In this document: positions 5,572 to 6,270 of the stretch, piece by piece
Numbering within the stretch: position 1 is the stretch's first letter
Layout of the letters: every line of letters starts with the position of its first letter
DNA from: Chloroflexota bacterium
GTDB taxonomy: Bacteria; Chloroflexota; Anaerolineae; Anaerolineales; UBA4823
Direction of reading: 5' to 3'
Assembly: GCA_021849525.1 (NCBI GenBank)
Contig: JAJZSS010000106.1
Coordinates: 1 to 6,270 of the forward strand
DNA length: 6,270 nt
The notes under the pieces: model-generated
Databases searched by the model: none
The model's input: the letters and a program-made list of their open reading frames with translations, nothing else
Told to the model about the DNA's origin: nothing
Translations under genes and position numbers: made by a program

Positions 5572-6183
5572 ATGGATGACAAACCGCTTTCGGATCTACT
5601 TTCACAAATCCTGCCAGATGATGTTGAGCAGGCAATAGGCCTGGGAAAAGACAAGCCTGGCGAGGACAATCCTGTTTTGATCGCCAGCTTGAAGGCAGCT
5701 GCCGGGCAATCTGGAGGCCTGGTTGATACAGCGGTAAACCAGTTTCTCAATGGTGAAGGGGATCTGCTCGAAACCACCCGCAGGTCGGTAACCCGCAGCA
5801 AAACCACGGCTAAGAATGAGGTGGCGGCTTTCCTGGAGTCGAAATTCAACCTTTCCCCGGCCGTGGCGAAGCTGCTCGCCATGCTGTTGGTGAAGATCTT
5901 CCCGTCCATCGGCAAGCTGACTGGTGAACCCTCGGCAGAGAAAAAGAAGCCCAGGCGGAAGAAAAAGCCAAAGACCACCGCGAGCGCCAGCAAAGAAACC
6001 AGCAGCAAGAAAAAGCCGAAAAAGAAGAAAACGACCACCCGACCCAAAACCACGGCCTCGAAACCAGCTGCCAAAAAGAAGAAGCCAGCTACAGCCAGCA
6101 GCAAGAAAAAGGCGACAACGAAGCAGAAACCTAAGAAGAAAACCAGGACAACGCCGATCGGTGATTCTGGGGCAGAAAGCTGA
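5572..6183 (+). CDS. Small helical domain with a histone-H1-like lysine-rich tail, 203 aa
   Basis: Residues 1-119 form a normal-composition, probably all-helical domain: MDDKPLSDLLSQILPDD, a GQSGGLVDTAVNQFL segment (45-59), and FLESKFNLSPAVAKLLAMLL (87-106) followed by VKIFPSIGKL. The NLSPAVAKLLAMLL helix pair recalls DUF937/YidB-like proteins, but that match is tentative. Residues 121-194 are low-complexity and extremely basic: 29 Lys and 4 Arg among the last 83 residues, in clusters such as KKKPRRKKKPK separated by TTASAS-, TTTRPKTTASKPAA- and PATASS-type spacers. This resembles the tails of bacterial histone-H1-like and AlgP-like proteins, so DNA or RNA binding in the nucleoid is a reasonable inference. 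There is no signal peptide. The gene stands alone, divergent from carbonic anhydrase, with its own promoter, operator-like repeat, strong Shine-Dalgarno and terminator. The long antisense frames over it follow from Lys codons read backwards. Confidence 0.88.
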   Translation: MDDKPLSDLLSQILPDDVEQAIGLGKDKPGEDNPVLIASLKAAAGQSGGLVDTAVNQFLNGEGDLLETTRRSVTRSKTTAKNEVAAFLESKFNLSPAVAKLLAMLLVKIFPSIGKLTGEPSAEKKKPRRKKKPKTTASASKETSSKKKPKKKKTTTRPKTTASKPAAKKKKPATASSKKKATTKQKPKKKTRTTPIGDSGAES

Positions 6184-6206
6184 TCGCTGAGCTCTTTCCT
6201 GAATCA

Positions 6207-6240
6207 AAAGCGCTTTCCAGAGATGGAGAGCGCTTTCGGT
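6207..6240 (+). terminator. Terminator hairpin after the H1-like gene
   Basis: AAAGCGCTTTCC (6207-6218), loop AGAGAT, GGAGAGCGCTTT (6225-6236) form a 12-bp stem with one G.U pair, 23 bases after the stop codon. The U run is short and partly in the stem (CTTTCGGTCTTCC follows), so it is an imperfect intrinsic terminator on the plus strand. It could also act on the minus strand. No gene is seen in the remaining bases to the window end. Confidence 0.65.
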
Positions 6241-6270
6241 CTTCCTGGTACGCGGTAGAAAAACCGGTAG

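Noticed and set aside
5460..6207. Long minus-strand open frames (214 and 201 codons), one with Phe/Leu-rich stretches resembling membrane segments
   Set aside because: The hydrophobic runs are Lys codons of the H1-like gene read on the other strand (AAG/AAA to CTT/TTC). The plus-strand gene has promoter, Shine-Dalgarno and terminator.
6251..6270. Direct repeat CGGTAG near the right edge
   Set aside because: Two 6-base copies only, at the window edge; no evidence for a functional repeat.

Overview
The window looks like a stretch of ordinary bacterial chromosome with moderate G+C and compact gene packing. The protein style suggests a Chloroflexota/Anaerolineae-like genome: GNAT-rich context, a squalene-cyclase-like alpha/alpha-toroid protein starting with a WLL..PPWVAYRTRLDLL signature, and a Lys-rich histone-H1-like protein. 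That placement is inference from memory of such proteins; no rRNA or other marker gene is present.

Layout: six genes lie on the minus strand and one on the plus strand. In minus-strand transcription order (right to left) they are: a beta-class carbonic anhydrase (5425-4808); a tandem-GNAT acetyltransferase (4827-3898) overlapping its stop by 20 bp; a strong intrinsic-terminator hairpin (3854-3823); an RhlE-like DEAD-box RNA helicase (3805-2663); a class I SAM-dependent methyltransferase (2614-1703); a GNAT-family protein of the GNAT_acetyltran type (1581-811); and a toroid-fold protein of unknown function (823 to the left edge, 3' end missing) overlapping the previous stop by 13 bp. The divergent plus-strand gene (5572-6183) encodes a small helical domain joined to a Lys/Ala/Thr/Pro-rich, histone-H1-like tail. 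It is followed by a terminator hairpin at 6207-6236.

Regulation: the 146-bp divergent region (5426-5571) holds a perfect TATAAT -10 for the carbonic anhydrase, a good sigma70-type promoter for the plus-strand gene (TTGAAT-N17-TATAAA), and a perfect 7-bp inverted repeat (GTATACT-TGG-AGTATAC) just downstream of the predicted start of that transcript. The hairpin plus eight-U tract ends only 17 bases before the helicase start codon, so it may be an attenuator for the helicase, a plain terminator of the upstream pair, or both.

The minus-strand genes do not form one recognisable pathway; they look like a housekeeping/stress assortment (CO2 hydration, acetyl transfer, RNA unwinding, methylation). 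I see no mobile element, CRISPR array, tRNA, rRNA or known defence system, and no clear evidence for a wholly new multi-gene system. The most interesting items are the helicase leader, the operator-like palindrome, the H1-like protein and the truncated toroid gene, which has no stop codon inside the window.
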